DNA of 64,000 bases from an uncultured Gammaproteobacteria bacterium (GTDB lineage Bacteria; Pseudomonadota; Gammaproteobacteria; Pseudomonadales; Pseudohongiellaceae): NCBI GenBank assembly GCA_937898685.1, contig CALEJT010000076.1:1-64000 (forward strand), given 5' to 3'. The translations under genes were made by a program, and so were the position numbers. The notes beneath the pieces were generated by a model. The model saw nothing but the letters and a program-made list of their open reading frames with translations. It did no database searches and was not told the DNA's origin. Shown piece by piece: positions 33,001 through 42,257 of this stretch (position 1 is its first letter; each line of letters starts with the position of its first letter).

Positions 33001-33782
33001 TGGCGGACTTTCTGATACGCGCAGTGCTGGCAGGTCTGGTGCTGGCCGTGGTGGCTGGCCCCTTGGGCTGTTTCATCGTGTGGCGTCGCATGGCCTATTT
33101 CGGCGACACGCTCGCGCACTCGGCGCTGCTCGGCATTTCGTTGAGTTTGCTGTTCCAGGTGAACGTGCAGCTCGCGGTGATTCTTGCCTGCTGTGGTGTT
33201 GCGCTGGCCTTGGTCTTTCTCGAGCGGCGCCGCTCGCTCGCCACCGATACCTTGCTCGGCATCCTTGCACATAGCTCGCTGGCTCTCGGCTTGGTGCTGC
33301 TCAGCTTCACCGACAACCGCATCGACCTGATGGCCTTCCTCTTCGGCGATCTACTCGCCGTGTCCGCGCAGGAATTGTGGGTGATGGTGGTGGGGGGCCT
33401 GCTCAGTTGCGCCGTGCTCGCGCGCTTCTGGAATCCGCTTCTCGCACTGACGCTGCATCAGGAATTGGCGCAGGTCGAAGGTCTGCCGGTGGCGCGCCTG
33501 CGTTTGCTGTTGATGTTGGTGATGGCGGTAGTGGTGGCGGTGTCGATGAAGATCGTCGGCGTGTTGCTGATCACCTCGCTCCTCATCATTCCGCCGGCGG
33601 CAGCGCGACGGTTCGCCAACAGCCCCGAACAGATGGCGCTCGGTGCCAGTGCCATTGGTTGCATCGCGGTGCTGCTGGGCATCGGCGCATCCTGGTGGTG
33701 GGATACGCCGACCGGCCCCAGCATCGTGGTGGTGGCAGCGCTCCTCTATCTCGTGGGTTCGCTGCCCGGAGGCAAGCGCTGA
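32997..33782 (+). CDS. znuB: Zinc ABC transporter permease ZnuB
   Basis: 261 aa, start at the ATG at 32997 inside ATGATG; the ATG at 33000 is equally possible. About eight TM helices of the ABC-3 family with PLGCFIVWRRMAYFGDTLAHSALLG near the N-terminus and VSMKIVGVLLITSLLIIPPAAARRF, the family's conserved loop. It forms the zinc channel with ZnuC. A perfect 9-bp hairpin (GCGCTGAAG / CTTCAGCGC, 33776-33799) covers the stop codon and may end transcription, although it lacks a U-run. Confidence 0.93.
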
Positions 33783-33799
33783 AGTTTGCGCTTCAGCGC
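33776..33799. terminator. Hairpin at the znuB end, possible terminator
   Basis: Perfect 9-bp stem GCGCTGAAG / CTTCAGCGC with a 6-nt loop, spanning the znuB stop and facing a convergent gene. No T-run on either side, so termination is uncertain. Confidence 0.35.
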
Positions 33800-33816
33800 C
33801 GAGGAAGAGTAACAAC

Positions 33817-34173
33817 CTACTGCTTGGCGGCAGCAGCCTGTTTTTCTTCGAGCGGAATGTCGGAAGCGGGATCGCCCGTGATGTCGGTCTTCGAGAAGTA
33901 GGCGCGCAGCGGTGGATCACCATCCTGACAGTCCACCACGAATTCCGGATCGTCCGGCGTGCCGCCCCATTTGCGGACGGATTTCGGGTTCAGATTTTCG
34001 CAACCGGGCTTTTCCCGTGCGGCGCGATTGACGCCCGCGATCACGATGCGCTTGTAGTGGGTGAGCAGCGGATCCCATTCGAAATCCTTCTCTTCGAAAG
34101 GACCGGTTACCTGAGCTTGCGCCATGGGGGCGAGCAGCGACCATGCCGCTACCAGTACCAGGAATCGTTTCAT
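33817..34173 (-). CDS. Hypothetical small periplasmic protein
   Basis: 118 aa from the ATG at 34173, which has AGGAG six bases upstream. Clear Sec signal peptide (FLVLVAAWSLLAPMAQA, cut before QVTGP). The mature part is about 95 aa, acidic, with two cysteines (CENL and VDCQDGD) that could form a disulfide, and a charged Ala-rich tail. I do not recognise the family. It is downstream of and on the same strand as the RND outer-membrane gene (116 bp gap), and convergent with znuB. Real by signal peptide and ribosome site; function unknown. Confidence 0.7.
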   Translation of the reverse strand: MKRFLVLVAAWSLLAPMAQAQVTGPFEEKDFEWDPLLTHYKRIVIAGVNRAAREKPGCENLNPKSVRKWGGTPDDPEFVVDCQDGDPPLRAYFSKTDITGDPASDIPLEEKQAAAAKQ

Positions 34174-34289
34174 GTCGTTCTCCTCTCTTCGCGGCATCGA
34201 AATGGAGGCGCCCACTGACGCCTCCATCTCAAACACCGGTTGCTTCGGCCATATCGCGATGACTATATAGCCAGCTTCTTAATGCAATC

Positions 34290-35744
34290 TTACTGCGCCG
34301 CCTGATCCCGCCATCCGCCGCCGAGTGCGCGATAGAGATTCACCGCCGCACTCAACTGCTTCTGCTTGGTTTCGATCAGTTCACGCCGCGCTTCCAAGGC
34401 TTCGCGCTGCGCCAATAATACTTCGAGATAGTCGGCACGAGCGGACGCAAACAATTGGTTGGCCACGTCCACCGAAGAATCGAGCGCTTCGACCTGCCGC
34501 AACTTCGATTGGTAGCTTCGGCCGAGGTTCTCGATCTCCGCCATGCTGGTGGCCACTTCGGTGAAGGCATTGAGCAGCGTTTGCTCATACTCATAGGCTG
34601 CTTCCACCTGTGCCGCATTGGCATTGTTGTAGACAGCCTTGATCGCACTGCGGTTGAGCAAAGGCGCGATCACGTCGCCACCCACGGCGTAGGCCAACGA
34701 TGCGGGAGTCTCGAACAAGTGCTCCGCCTTGAAGGCTTCGAGACCCACACCCGCACGAATGGCGAACGAGGGATAGAAGTTGGCCTTGGCCACGTCGACG
34801 TTGAGATCGGCGGCAGCCAGCTCCAGCTCTGCTCGCCGGATGTCAGGACGATTCTCCAATAACTGCGAAGGAACGCCCGTCTGCACTACCGGTGGTTCAC
34901 GCTCGAGCAAGGCTCGAGACGAACGCACGATGGGCTGCGGAGTGCGGCCAAGGAGCAGATTGAGATGGTTTTCCGTCTCGATGATGCGCTGGCGGATCGC
35001 GTAGCGCTCACTCTCGTTCTTGCTGACCTCTGCCTCGAAGCGAGTCACGGCCAGCGAATTCACCCTGCCGAAGTTCAGCAGGTCGCGGGTAACGTCGAGC
35101 GCATTCTGCTGAATCTCGATGTACTGGTTCAAGTTCTCGAGCTGGCTGTCCAGCGCCAATAATTCGTAAAAATTATTGGCGACCTCCGCCACGAGATTGG
35201 TCACCAGGAGGTGCTGACCCTCCACCGACGCCAGATATTCCAGCGCCGCGACCTTGGTGGCCCTACGTAATTTCTTCCAAACGTCGAGCTCCCAAGACGC
35301 ATAGAGCCCGACATCGAGATTCTGCAAGGGCTCGGGAAAGGCCTTGCCCTCGTCGATTTCGAGCTGTTTTTCTACGGCGCCGTGACGCGTGAGCTCGCCA
35401 ACTTTCTCCGATTCCCACTCGGCACCGATCGACACGAACGGTAGATACTCGCCACGCCGGGCCTGGATCTCGTTCTGCGCCCGCTGCATGCGCTGCAGCA
35501 GAATCCCCACTTCCTTGTTGTTGGCCAGCGCAGTCTCGATCAGGACCGCAAGGTCGGGATCGTCGAAGAAATCGGCCCAATCGATCGCGGCTGCACTTTC
35601 TTCACTGCTCGCTGTCCCCTGCACGAATTGATCGGGCAGGTTGCGCTCGACTGCTTTGTTGTTCACCGCCGGGATGGCACAGGCCTGCACCGCGCAGGCC
35701 AGCGCCACGCCCAGCGCAAGACGGATCATGCGTACTTCATTCAT
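34290..35744 (-). CDS. RND efflux outer-membrane factor, NodT/OprM-type lipoprotein
   Basis: 484 aa from the ATG at 35744, overlapping the RND pump stop by 8 bases. Signal with lipobox (ALACAVQAC), so the protein is acylated. Two OEP repeats: NKEVGILLQRMQRAQNEIQARRG and FVSIGAEWE in the first, RPDIRRAELELAAADLNVDVAKANFYPSFAI in the second. C-terminus LYRALGGGW is the NodT-family ending. It completes a three-part efflux pump with the next two genes. Confidence 0.92.
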   Translation of the reverse strand: MNEVRMIRLALGVALACAVQACAIPAVNNKAVERNLPDQFVQGTASSEESAAAIDWADFFDDPDLAVLIETALANNKEVGILLQRMQRAQNEIQARRGEYLPFVSIGAEWESEKVGELTRHGAVEKQLEIDEGKAFPEPLQNLDVGLYASWELDVWKKLRRATKVAALEYLASVEGQHLLVTNLVAEVANNFYELLALDSQLENLNQYIEIQQNALDVTRDLLNFGRVNSLAVTRFEAEVSKNESERYAIRQRIIETENHLNLLLGRTPQPIVRSSRALLEREPPVVQTGVPSQLLENRPDIRRAELELAAADLNVDVAKANFYPSFAIRAGVGLEAFKAEHLFETPASLAYAVGGDVIAPLLNRSAIKAVYNNANAAQVEAAYEYEQTLLNAFTEVATSMAEIENLGRSYQSKLRQVEALDSSVDVANQLFASARADYLEVLLAQREALEARRELIETKQKQLSAAVNLYRALGGGWRDQAAQ

Positions 35745-38700
35745 GGGCTGCGGCCTCATCGGTGTAGTGGTAGAGCTCGGTCAGCGGCAAGTGATCCTCG
35801 TCGCGGATGAGCGAGCGACCTTCTTCGATTTTCGCGAAGAGGTAATACAGTCCCGGAATGACGATGACGCCGAACACGGTGCCGAACAACATGCCACCGA
35901 GTGCGGACGAACCGATGGTACGGTTGCCCACGGCGCCCGCGCCCTGTGCGAGCACGAGCGGGATGAGACCCGCGATGAACGCGAACGAGGTCATGAGAAT
36001 CGGGCGGAATCGCGCGCGCGCACCTTCGATGGCGGCAGCCAACACCGTCATGCCCTGCTCATGCTTCTGTACTGCATATTCGACGATCAGCACCGCGTTC
36101 TTGCCGAGCAGACCCACCAACATCACGAGCCCAAGTTGCGCGTAGATGTCGTTGGCGAGACCCAGTGACTTCAGCAACAGGAAAGAGCCGAACACGCCCG
36201 TCGGCAAGGACAGCAACACGGCAAGGGGCAACAGGAAACTTTCATACTGCGCGGCGAGCACCATGTACACGAACACCAGCACCACGGCGAAGATCATGAT
36301 GGCTTCGTTGCCGCGTTGCACTTCGTCGTAGGACAGTCCTTCCCAACCGATGTCGTATCCATTGGGCAGGGTCTGCGCTGCCACTTCCTGCACCGCCTTG
36401 ATCGCTTCATCCGTGGTATAGCCCTCGGCAGGTTCGGCACGAATGGTGGCGGAGTTGTAGAGGTTGTAGCGCGTGATCTCGTTGGGTCCCTGTTTCTTCA
36501 CCAACTTCATGAAGGAAGAGTAGGGCACCATTTCGCCTTCTTCGTTCTTCACGTAGTAGTTGAGGATGTCGCTGGGATAGCGGCGGAACTCGGGACTGGC
36601 CTGCGTGTAGACCTTGAAGAAGTTGTTGAAACGGATGAAGCTCTGTTCGTAGGTGCTGCCGATGAGAATGTTGAGGTTCTCCATCGCTCTGCCGATGGAA
36701 ACGCCTTTCTGCATCGCAGCCTGATTGTCGATCTCGATTTCGTACTGCGGATAGTTGGCGGCGTAGAAGGTGAAGAGACCCGCCAATTCCTTGCGCTGAC
36801 TCAAGGCATCCATGAACTCCTGATTGATGCGATCGAACTCGGCATAGTCGGTGGTGTTGGTCTTGTCGAGCAAGCGGAACGCCAGACCCGATGCGGCGCC
36901 GTAGCCCGGCACTGCCGGTGGTTCGAAGTATTCGATCACGGCGCCGAAGTTCTTCGTCTTCTCTTCCAGCTCTTCGATGATCTCGTGTACCGAACGCTCA
37001 CGGTCATTCCAGTCATCTAGGTTGATCAAGCAGGTGCCGGCGTTGGAGCCTCGACCCTCGGTGAGAATTTCGTAGCCGGCGAGCGAGGACACCGACGATA
37101 CGCCTTCGATGCTGCGCGCCACTTCCTGCAGCTGTCGCGCCACCTGGTTGGTGGCTTCGAGCGTAGTGCCTGGCGGCGTTTGGATGATGGCGTAGATCTG
37201 ACCCTGGTCCTCGCCGGGAATGAAGCCCGCAGGCAGGCTCTGGTTGATCGAGAAGGTCCCGAAGATGAAACCGGCGAGAAGCAGCGCAGTGACGCTGCGG
37301 CGCGTGACGATCTTCTCCAACACCTTGGTGTAGCGGCCGGTGATGCGTTCGAACCAGCGGTTGAAGGCATCGATGAACATACTCACCGGAGTGCGACGCT
37401 TGGGTTGCCCGTGCTGGTTCGTGAGCAGCATCGCACACAGCACCGGCGTGAGCGAAAGCGCCACGATACAGGAGATAACGATCGAGGCCGCCATCGTGAT
37501 CGAGAACTGGCGGTAGAAAACGCCCACCGGTCCCGTCATGAAGGCGATCGGCACGAACACTGCCGTCATCACCAAGGTGATGGCGATGATGGCGCCACCG
37601 ATTTCCCCCAGCACTTCCTGCGTCGCGCGATAGGGCGTGATCTTGGCATCGTGTTCCATCTTCGCGTGCACGGCCTCGACCACCACGATTGCGTTGTCCA
37701 CCACGATGCCGATGGCCAGTACCAGCGCAAACAAGGTGATGAGGTTGATGGTGAGACCGAAGGCCTGCATGCAGAAGAAGGTGCCGATGAGCGACACAGG
37801 CACTGCCAGAATGGGAATCAAGGTGGAACGCCAATCTCCCAGGAACACGAATACCACGAGTGCCACGAGCACGAAGGCTTCGATCAGCGTGTGCATCACC
37901 TGTTCGATCGAGGCATCGAGAAACTTCGAAACGTCGTAGTTGATCTCGTAGTCCATGCCCACTGGGAAGCTCGGCTCGAGCTCCTTCATCTTTTCCTTCA
38001 CTTCCTTGATCACCTCGCTCGCGCTGGAGCCGTAGTTCTGCTTCAGCACGATGGCAGCAGAGGGATAGCCATCCTTGTTGGAATAGATGTCGAAGAACTC
38101 GCTGCCGAGTTCGACGGTGGCGAGATCCTTGAGCTTGAGAATCTGGCCGTCGGAGTCAGCGCGCACGATGATGTTTTCGTATTCCTGCGGTTCGCTGTAG
38201 CGGCCCTTGTAGGTCAGCACATATTCCTTCGATTGTGCGGCGATGCCGGATGCCTGGCCGAGACGGCCGGGACGACCGAGGATGCTCTGCTCATCGATCG
38301 CTTCCATCACCTCTTCGACCGAAACGTTGTAGGCGCGCATGCGATCGGGGTTGAGCCAGATGCGCATCGCGTACTGACGACTGCCGAGAATCTTGGCGCT
38401 GGCGATGCCGTTGACGCGCTGGATCTCGGGAATCACGTTGACGTTGGCGTAGTTGTAGAGAAATTTCTCGTCGGCGTGTTCGTCGGTGCTGTAGAGGTTG
38501 ATGTACATGAGCATGCTGGGTTGCACACGCTCGACCACCACACCTTCCAATTGCACCAATTGCGGTAGACGACTCATCACCTGATCGAGACGAGTCTTGA
38601 CGTTGATCATGGCCTGGTTGGGATCGACCTCGAGGCCGAAGATCACCTGGATCGTTGCCTCACCGGCACTCGTCGCATCCGACACGATGTACTTCATGCC

Positions 38701-38919
38701 GGGCACGCCGTTGATGGCGCGCTCGATCGTGATGAGCGACGACTGCACCAACACATCCGCGCTCGCACCGGGATAAGCGAGTGACACGATCACGCGCGGG
38801 GGAGCGATGTCGGGAAATTGCGAAGTGGGCAATGCCTTGATGGAGAGAAAGCCCATGAACACCATCATCAGCGACAGCATGATCGCCATGACGGGACGTT
38901 TGATGAAAACTCCAAACAT
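35737..38919 (-). CDS. RND (HAE-1/AcrB-type) efflux pump
   Basis: 1060 aa, 12 TM helices in two halves with large periplasmic loops. N-terminal FGVFIKRPVMAIMLSLMMVFMG, SQFPDIAPPRVIVSLAYPGASADVLVQ, then TM4 AIGIVVDNAIVVVEAV with the proton-relay Asp, and TM10-11 with GLANDIYAQLGLVMLVGLLGKNAVLIVEYAV. It exchanges protons for drugs or other toxic molecules; the substrate cannot be read. A strong AGGAGG precedes the ATG. It lies 12 bases after the adaptor gene. Confidence 0.95.
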   Translation of the reverse strand: MFGVFIKRPVMAIMLSLMMVFMGFLSIKALPTSQFPDIAPPRVIVSLAYPGASADVLVQSSLITIERAINGVPGMKYIVSDATSAGEATIQVIFGLEVDPNQAMINVKTRLDQVMSRLPQLVQLEGVVVERVQPSMLMYINLYSTDEHADEKFLYNYANVNVIPEIQRVNGIASAKILGSRQYAMRIWLNPDRMRAYNVSVEEVMEAIDEQSILGRPGRLGQASGIAAQSKEYVLTYKGRYSEPQEYENIIVRADSDGQILKLKDLATVELGSEFFDIYSNKDGYPSAAIVLKQNYGSSASEVIKEVKEKMKELEPSFPVGMDYEINYDVSKFLDASIEQVMHTLIEAFVLVALVVFVFLGDWRSTLIPILAVPVSLIGTFFCMQAFGLTINLITLFALVLAIGIVVDNAIVVVEAVHAKMEHDAKITPYRATQEVLGEIGGAIIAITLVMTAVFVPIAFMTGPVGVFYRQFSITMAASIVISCIVALSLTPVLCAMLLTNQHGQPKRRTPVSMFIDAFNRWFERITGRYTKVLEKIVTRRSVTALLLAGFIFGTFSINQSLPAGFIPGEDQGQIYAIIQTPPGTTLEATNQVARQLQEVARSIEGVSSVSSLAGYEILTEGRGSNAGTCLINLDDWNDRERSVHEIIEELEEKTKNFGAVIEYFEPPAVPGYGAASGLAFRLLDKTNTTDYAEFDRINQEFMDALSQRKELAGLFTFYAANYPQYEIEIDNQAAMQKGVSIGRAMENLNILIGSTYEQSFIRFNNFFKVYTQASPEFRRYPSDILNYYVKNEEGEMVPYSSFMKLVKKQGPNEITRYNLYNSATIRAEPAEGYTTDEAIKAVQEVAAQTLPNGYDIGWEGLSYDEVQRGNEAIMIFAVVLVFVYMVLAAQYESFLLPLAVLLSLPTGVFGSFLLLKSLGLANDIYAQLGLVMLVGLLGKNAVLIVEYAVQKHEQGMTVLAAAIEGARARFRPILMTSFAFIAGLIPLVLAQGAGAVGNRTIGSSALGGMLFGTVFGVIVIPGLYYLFAKIEEGRSLIRDEDHLPLTELYHYTDEAAAHE

Positions 38920-38931
38920 GGTCGACCTCCT

Positions 38932-40017
38932 TTATTCAGCGTAGAGATCGAGGTCTTCGAATACTTCCTCCGGATCTTCGTAATCGGGATCGATCTTCAT
39001 CCCGTTACGCACGCGCCGGAGCCCTTCGATCAAAATCCTGTCGTTCTCCTGCAAACCATCCGTGACGAGAAAAACATGCGGCATCTCGGCACCGATCGTG
39101 ATCAGACGCTGCTCGAGTTTGTCTTCCGCGTTGACGACGTAGACATAGGTTTTGTCGAGGATCTCGAAGGTCGCTTTCTGTGGAATCATCAGCGCATCGG
39201 CATAGGGTTGCTCCATCAGCACGTTGCCCGTCTGTCCGTGACGCAGGATCTGGTTCGGATTCGGGAAGGTGGCACGGAAGGCGATGTTGCCGGTCTTGTT
39301 GTCGAAGTCAGCCTGAATGGTTTCGATCGTGCCCTCGAAGTCGAAGATGCGGCCATTGGCGAGTTTAAGCTTGACCGTTTTCGAGGCCATGCCGTTCTCC
39401 GTGTAATCGAGGTATTCGGATTCGGGCACGTTGAAGTACACCCACATCTTGCTGACGTCCGCCAGGGTGGTGAGCAGCTCACCTTCGTCGACGAGACTAC
39501 CCTTGCGCACTTCGAGGTGGTCCATGATGCCGGTGAAGGGCGCACGGATTTCGGTGAAGTCGAGGTGGGTTTTCGCGAGATTCATCTCGGCTTCCGCTTT
39601 CTGCAGGCGTGCTTCGGCGGTTGCCAGTTCATTGGCGGAGACGATGTTGCGTTCGGCGAGCGACTTGGTGTTCTGGTATTCGATGCGTGCCACGTTGGCT
39701 TCCGCCTTCGCACGCTCGTACTCGGCTTCGTAGACGTTGGGCATGATCTTGAACATCAGCTGGCCTTCCTGCACCAGCTGGCCCTCGTCCACGAAGATGT
39801 CCTGCAGATAGCCTTTCTCGAGTGCGCGCACTTCGATGTGCTGATAGGCGCGGATCTGGCTTACGTATTCCTTCGTGAGCGCCGTGCTGCGGCGCAGCGG
39901 AGTCGTGACCTCCAACTCGAGTTCGTCATCATCATCGTCGTCATCATCGGCATAGCAGGGAGCGATGGTGGTCAGAAGCAACATGCCAAGCAGCATCAGA
40001 AACTTGTTCATCTTCAT
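38932..40017 (-). CDS. RND efflux membrane fusion protein (AcrA/MexE-type)
   Basis: 361 aa from the ATG at 40017 (GGAAG eight bases upstream). Signal peptide (LMLLGMLLLTTIAPCYA), then directly a run of eight Asp before ELELEV, encoded by a GAT/GAC repeat (about 39918-39947). The rest is standard: lipoyl halves (HIEVRALEKGYLQDIFVDEGQLVQEG and IRAPFTGIMDHLEVRKG), a short hairpin, beta-barrel and membrane-proximal domains. The Asp run at the mature N-terminus is unusual and might bind cations. The Cys in the signal is not in a good lipobox. Confidence 0.92.
   Translation of the reverse strand: MKMNKFLMLLGMLLLTTIAPCYADDDDDDDDELELEVTTPLRRSTALTKEYVSQIRAYQHIEVRALEKGYLQDIFVDEGQLVQEGQLMFKIMPNVYEAEYERAKAEANVARIEYQNTKSLAERNIVSANELATAEARLQKAEAEMNLAKTHLDFTEIRAPFTGIMDHLEVRKGSLVDEGELLTTLADVSKMWVYFNVPESEYLDYTENGMASKTVKLKLANGRIFDFEGTIETIQADFDNKTGNIAFRATFPNPNQILRHGQTGNVLMEQPYADALMIPQKATFEILDKTYVYVVNAEDKLEQRLITIGAEMPHVFLVTDGLQENDRILIEGLRRVRNGMKIDPDYEDPEEVFEDLDLYAE
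39918..39947 (-). repeat. Asp-codon microsatellite in the RND adaptor gene
   Basis: Eight consecutive GAT/GAC codons, mostly tcatcatcatcgtcg-type on the plus strand. Such triplet runs can change length in frame, altering the number of Asp residues without breaking the gene. Confidence 0.7.
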
Positions 40018-40183
40018 AGGTTCTACTTCCATAGGCGGCGACGAGGCACCGCGCGCGACGTAGGCAGCGCTACGTCCGTGAGCGAAACGATCGGTAGTGA
40101 ATGGCGGCGACGCACACTCACGCGACGGAACTCAGGAAGGATCCGGAACTGGTATGCGTGAGCGGTGACGGCGTGACGCCGAC
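40018..40183. other. Leader of the RND operon
   Basis: 166 bp without a gene. A short inverted repeat GGCGTGACGCC-like sequence is at about 40168-40182 near the upstream gene's stop. No convincing -10/-35 was found. Confidence 0.35.
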
Positions 40184-40543
40184 TTAGCCAGGGAAGTAGG
40201 GCGGAGGTGCGCGCGGCGGGGAAACGACGTAGGCGACGAGATGGATGGCGGCGAGATGGCGCGTGGTGCAGAGCGCCAGACCGAGTGCCACCAACACGAA
40301 GACGATGGTGGCGACCACTGCGTCGAAAGATGGATCACTGTCGAAGACCTTGTAGGAGGTATCCGACTTGGTTGGGTCGTCGTAGATCTTCTTCTGAAGA
40401 ACGATGGCCGTGCCGACGGCTTCATCAACAGTGATGTCATTCTGCGGCGACGGCGCGATGAGCGCCACATTCACCGCCAGAAGGATGAGTGCGACGATCA
40501 GCCTAGAGATTGGTGACGACGATGCGTTGCGACTTTCCGTCAT
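40184..40543 (-). CDS. Hypothetical membrane protein with two TM helices
   Basis: 119 aa. A Ser-rich N-terminus is followed by TM1 (about 15-31, LIVALILLAVNVALIAP), a 40-residue polar loop (ITVDEAVGTAIVLQKKIYDDPTKSDTSYKVF), TM2 (about 73-92, VVATIVFVLVALGLALC) and a short Pro-rich tail. No family recognised. Ribosome site is weak. It lies between sco and the RND operon on the same strand, with an 8-bp inverted repeat just upstream. It is probably real because it has coherent topology; a regulator link to the RND pump is only positional. Confidence 0.5.
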   Translation of the reverse strand: MTESRNASSSPISRLIVALILLAVNVALIAPSPQNDITVDEAVGTAIVLQKKIYDDPTKSDTSYKVFDSDPSFDAVVATIVFVLVALGLALCTTRHLAAIHLVAYVVSPPRAPPPYFPG

Positions 40544-40567
40544 GGACTACTGTCTTTTCCGACAACT

Positions 40568-40588
40568 TTGAAAACGGGGAGTTTTCAA
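40568..40588 (-). promoter_or_regulatory. Inverted repeat upstream of the small membrane protein gene
   Basis: Perfect arms TTGAAAAC / GTTTTCAA with a 5-nt centre, 25-45 bases before the ATG at 40543 and after the sco gene. No T-run follows, so an operator is as likely as a terminator. Confidence 0.4.
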
Positions 40589-40690
40589 GAATGCTCGCCG
40601 CGCATTGTAGGAGGCGCTTTTCACGCAGTTCAAGCGCGCACGGGAACGCAGCGTCAAGAACGCATCCAGAACGAATATAAATCGCGTTAT

Positions 40691-41350
40691 TTATGGTTTG
40701 GTCGCGCGCCAGGACGCGAAGACGGAGCGGAAGGTAAGGGCCATCTTGCCCGGATCCTGCGGCGTCTTGAAGAAGCCGTGGAAGTGGCCTTCGGGGTTGA
40801 TCAGGATCACTTCGCCACTGTGGTTGACGAGGTAGGAGCCATCATCGCCCTGCGGCTGATAACCGAAAGCGATGTTCACCTGACGCGCGAAGTTGAAGAC
40901 GTCGATGTATTCGCCAGTGGCTCCAACGTAGTCCTCGCCGAAGTAGCTTACGTACTGCTTCAGTTTTTCCGGCGTGTCGCGCTGCGGGTCGACGGAGATG
41001 AAAGCGACCTGCGTCGCCGCCGCGGCTTCCTCATCCACATCACGCAATTGCTGCTGGAACTGACGCAGCGTTGCCATCGTCACCGGGCAAATGTCGGGGC
41101 AATAGGTGTAGCCAAAGAAAACGAAGGACCATTTGCCCTTGAACCATTCCTGCGTGAAAGGCTGACCATCCTGATCGATGAGCGAGAAGCTGCTGAAACG
41201 ACGCGGCAGTTCGTAGACGAAGAGGCCGTTCTCGTTGAGCTGCTCGGGCGTGAGCATGGTCGGAGACAGCACGCGATGGACCAGCAAGCCCAGGAGCAGT
41301 GCCATGAAAGCGACTAATCCAATGACGGTATTGGCGACATTGCGTTGCAT
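40691..41350 (-). CDS. SCO1/SenC copper chaperone for cytochrome oxidase
   Basis: 219 aa. N-terminal TM anchor (about 8-28), thioredoxin fold with the copper site YTYCPDICPVTM (CxxxC) and the distal His in YLVNHSGEVILI. It delivers copper to the CuA site of CoxB or keeps its cysteines reduced. Last gene of the heme A/oxidase assembly run, 18 bases after ctaB. Confidence 0.93.
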   Translation of the reverse strand: MQRNVANTVIGLVAFMALLLGLLVHRVLSPTMLTPEQLNENGLFVYELPRRFSSFSLIDQDGQPFTQEWFKGKWSFVFFGYTYCPDICPVTMATLRQFQQQLRDVDEEAAAATQVAFISVDPQRDTPEKLKQYVSYFGEDYVGATGEYIDVFNFARQVNIAFGYQPQGDDGSYLVNHSGEVILINPEGHFHGFFKTPQDPGKMALTFRSVFASWRATKP

Positions 41351-41368
41351 CTCTGTCTCCGTGGTGAA

Positions 41369-42250
41369 TCAGAGATAGTGATCGATCAGCAGCGCGACGA
41401 AGAGCGCTATCAGATAGAAGATGGAATAACGGAAGGTCTGCATCGCCACCTGCGGGCGCTGCGTCACCATCAACAGGATCGAGTAGTAGAGGAAGCCGGC
41501 ACCGAGCACCAGAGCAGCGAGCAGATACGGCAGACCACTCATGCCCGTGAGATAGGGCAGGATCGACACGATCAGCATGATGATGGTGTAGAGCAGCGTG
41601 TGCAGCTTGGTGATTTCTTCACCGTGCGTCACGGGCAGCATCGGAATGTCGGTCTTGGCGTAATCCTTCTTGCGGTGGATCGCGAGCGGCCAGAAGTGCG
41701 GTGGAGTCCACGCGAAGATGATGAGAACCAACAGCAGTGCACCGGAGTCGATAGTGCCGGTGACGGCAGTCCAACCCAACATCGGCGGCATGGCGCCGGA
41801 GAGACCACCGATCACGATGTTCTGCGGGGTGGCGCGTTTGAGCCACCCCGTATAGATGATGGCGTAACCGACGAAGGAGGCGAGCGTTAGCCACGCGCAC
41901 AGCGGATTCACGAAGGCGATGAGGATGCTCATGCCGAGCACACAGATCACGCAGGCGAAAATCAATGCCTGCATCGGGCTGACCTTGCCCTGTGGAATCG
42001 GGCGTTTGATCGTGCGCTGCATCAAGACGTCGATGCGGTGATCGATGAGGTGATTCACCACGGCGCCGGCGCCGGCAACGAGTGCGATGCCGAGGTTGCC
42101 CCACAGCAGGATGTCGAGCGGCACCATGCCTGGTACCGCGAGAAACATGCCCACCAGCGACGTGAGCACCATCATCATGACGACGCGCGGCTTGCACATC
42201 TCATAGTAATCACGCCATGTGGCGGATTTTTTCAGGATGGTGTCGGACAT
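41369..42250 (-). CDS. ctaB: Protoheme IX farnesyltransferase (heme O synthase)
   Basis: 293 aa, UbiA-type prenyltransferase with nine TM helices. The first Asp-rich loop is NHLIDHRIDVLMQRTIKRPIP and the second HRKKDYAKTDIPMLPVTHG. It adds a farnesyl group to heme b, giving heme O for ctaA. It lies 7 bases after the ctaA stop. Also known as cyoE. Confidence 0.95.
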   Translation of the reverse strand: MSDTILKKSATWRDYYEMCKPRVVMMMVLTSLVGMFLAVPGMVPLDILLWGNLGIALVAGAGAVVNHLIDHRIDVLMQRTIKRPIPQGKVSPMQALIFACVICVLGMSILIAFVNPLCAWLTLASFVGYAIIYTGWLKRATPQNIVIGGLSGAMPPMLGWTAVTGTIDSGALLLVLIIFAWTPPHFWPLAIHRKKDYAKTDIPMLPVTHGEEITKLHTLLYTIIMLIVSILPYLTGMSGLPYLLAALVLGAGFLYYSILLMVTQRPQVAMQTFRYSIFYLIALFVALLIDHYL

Positions 42251-42257
42251 CGGAGGA

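Noticed and set aside
35737..38919. Second Asp of the AcrB D407/D408 pair is Asn in the RND pump
   Set aside because: VDNAIVVVE is a common variant among HAE-1 pumps; not evidence of loss of function.
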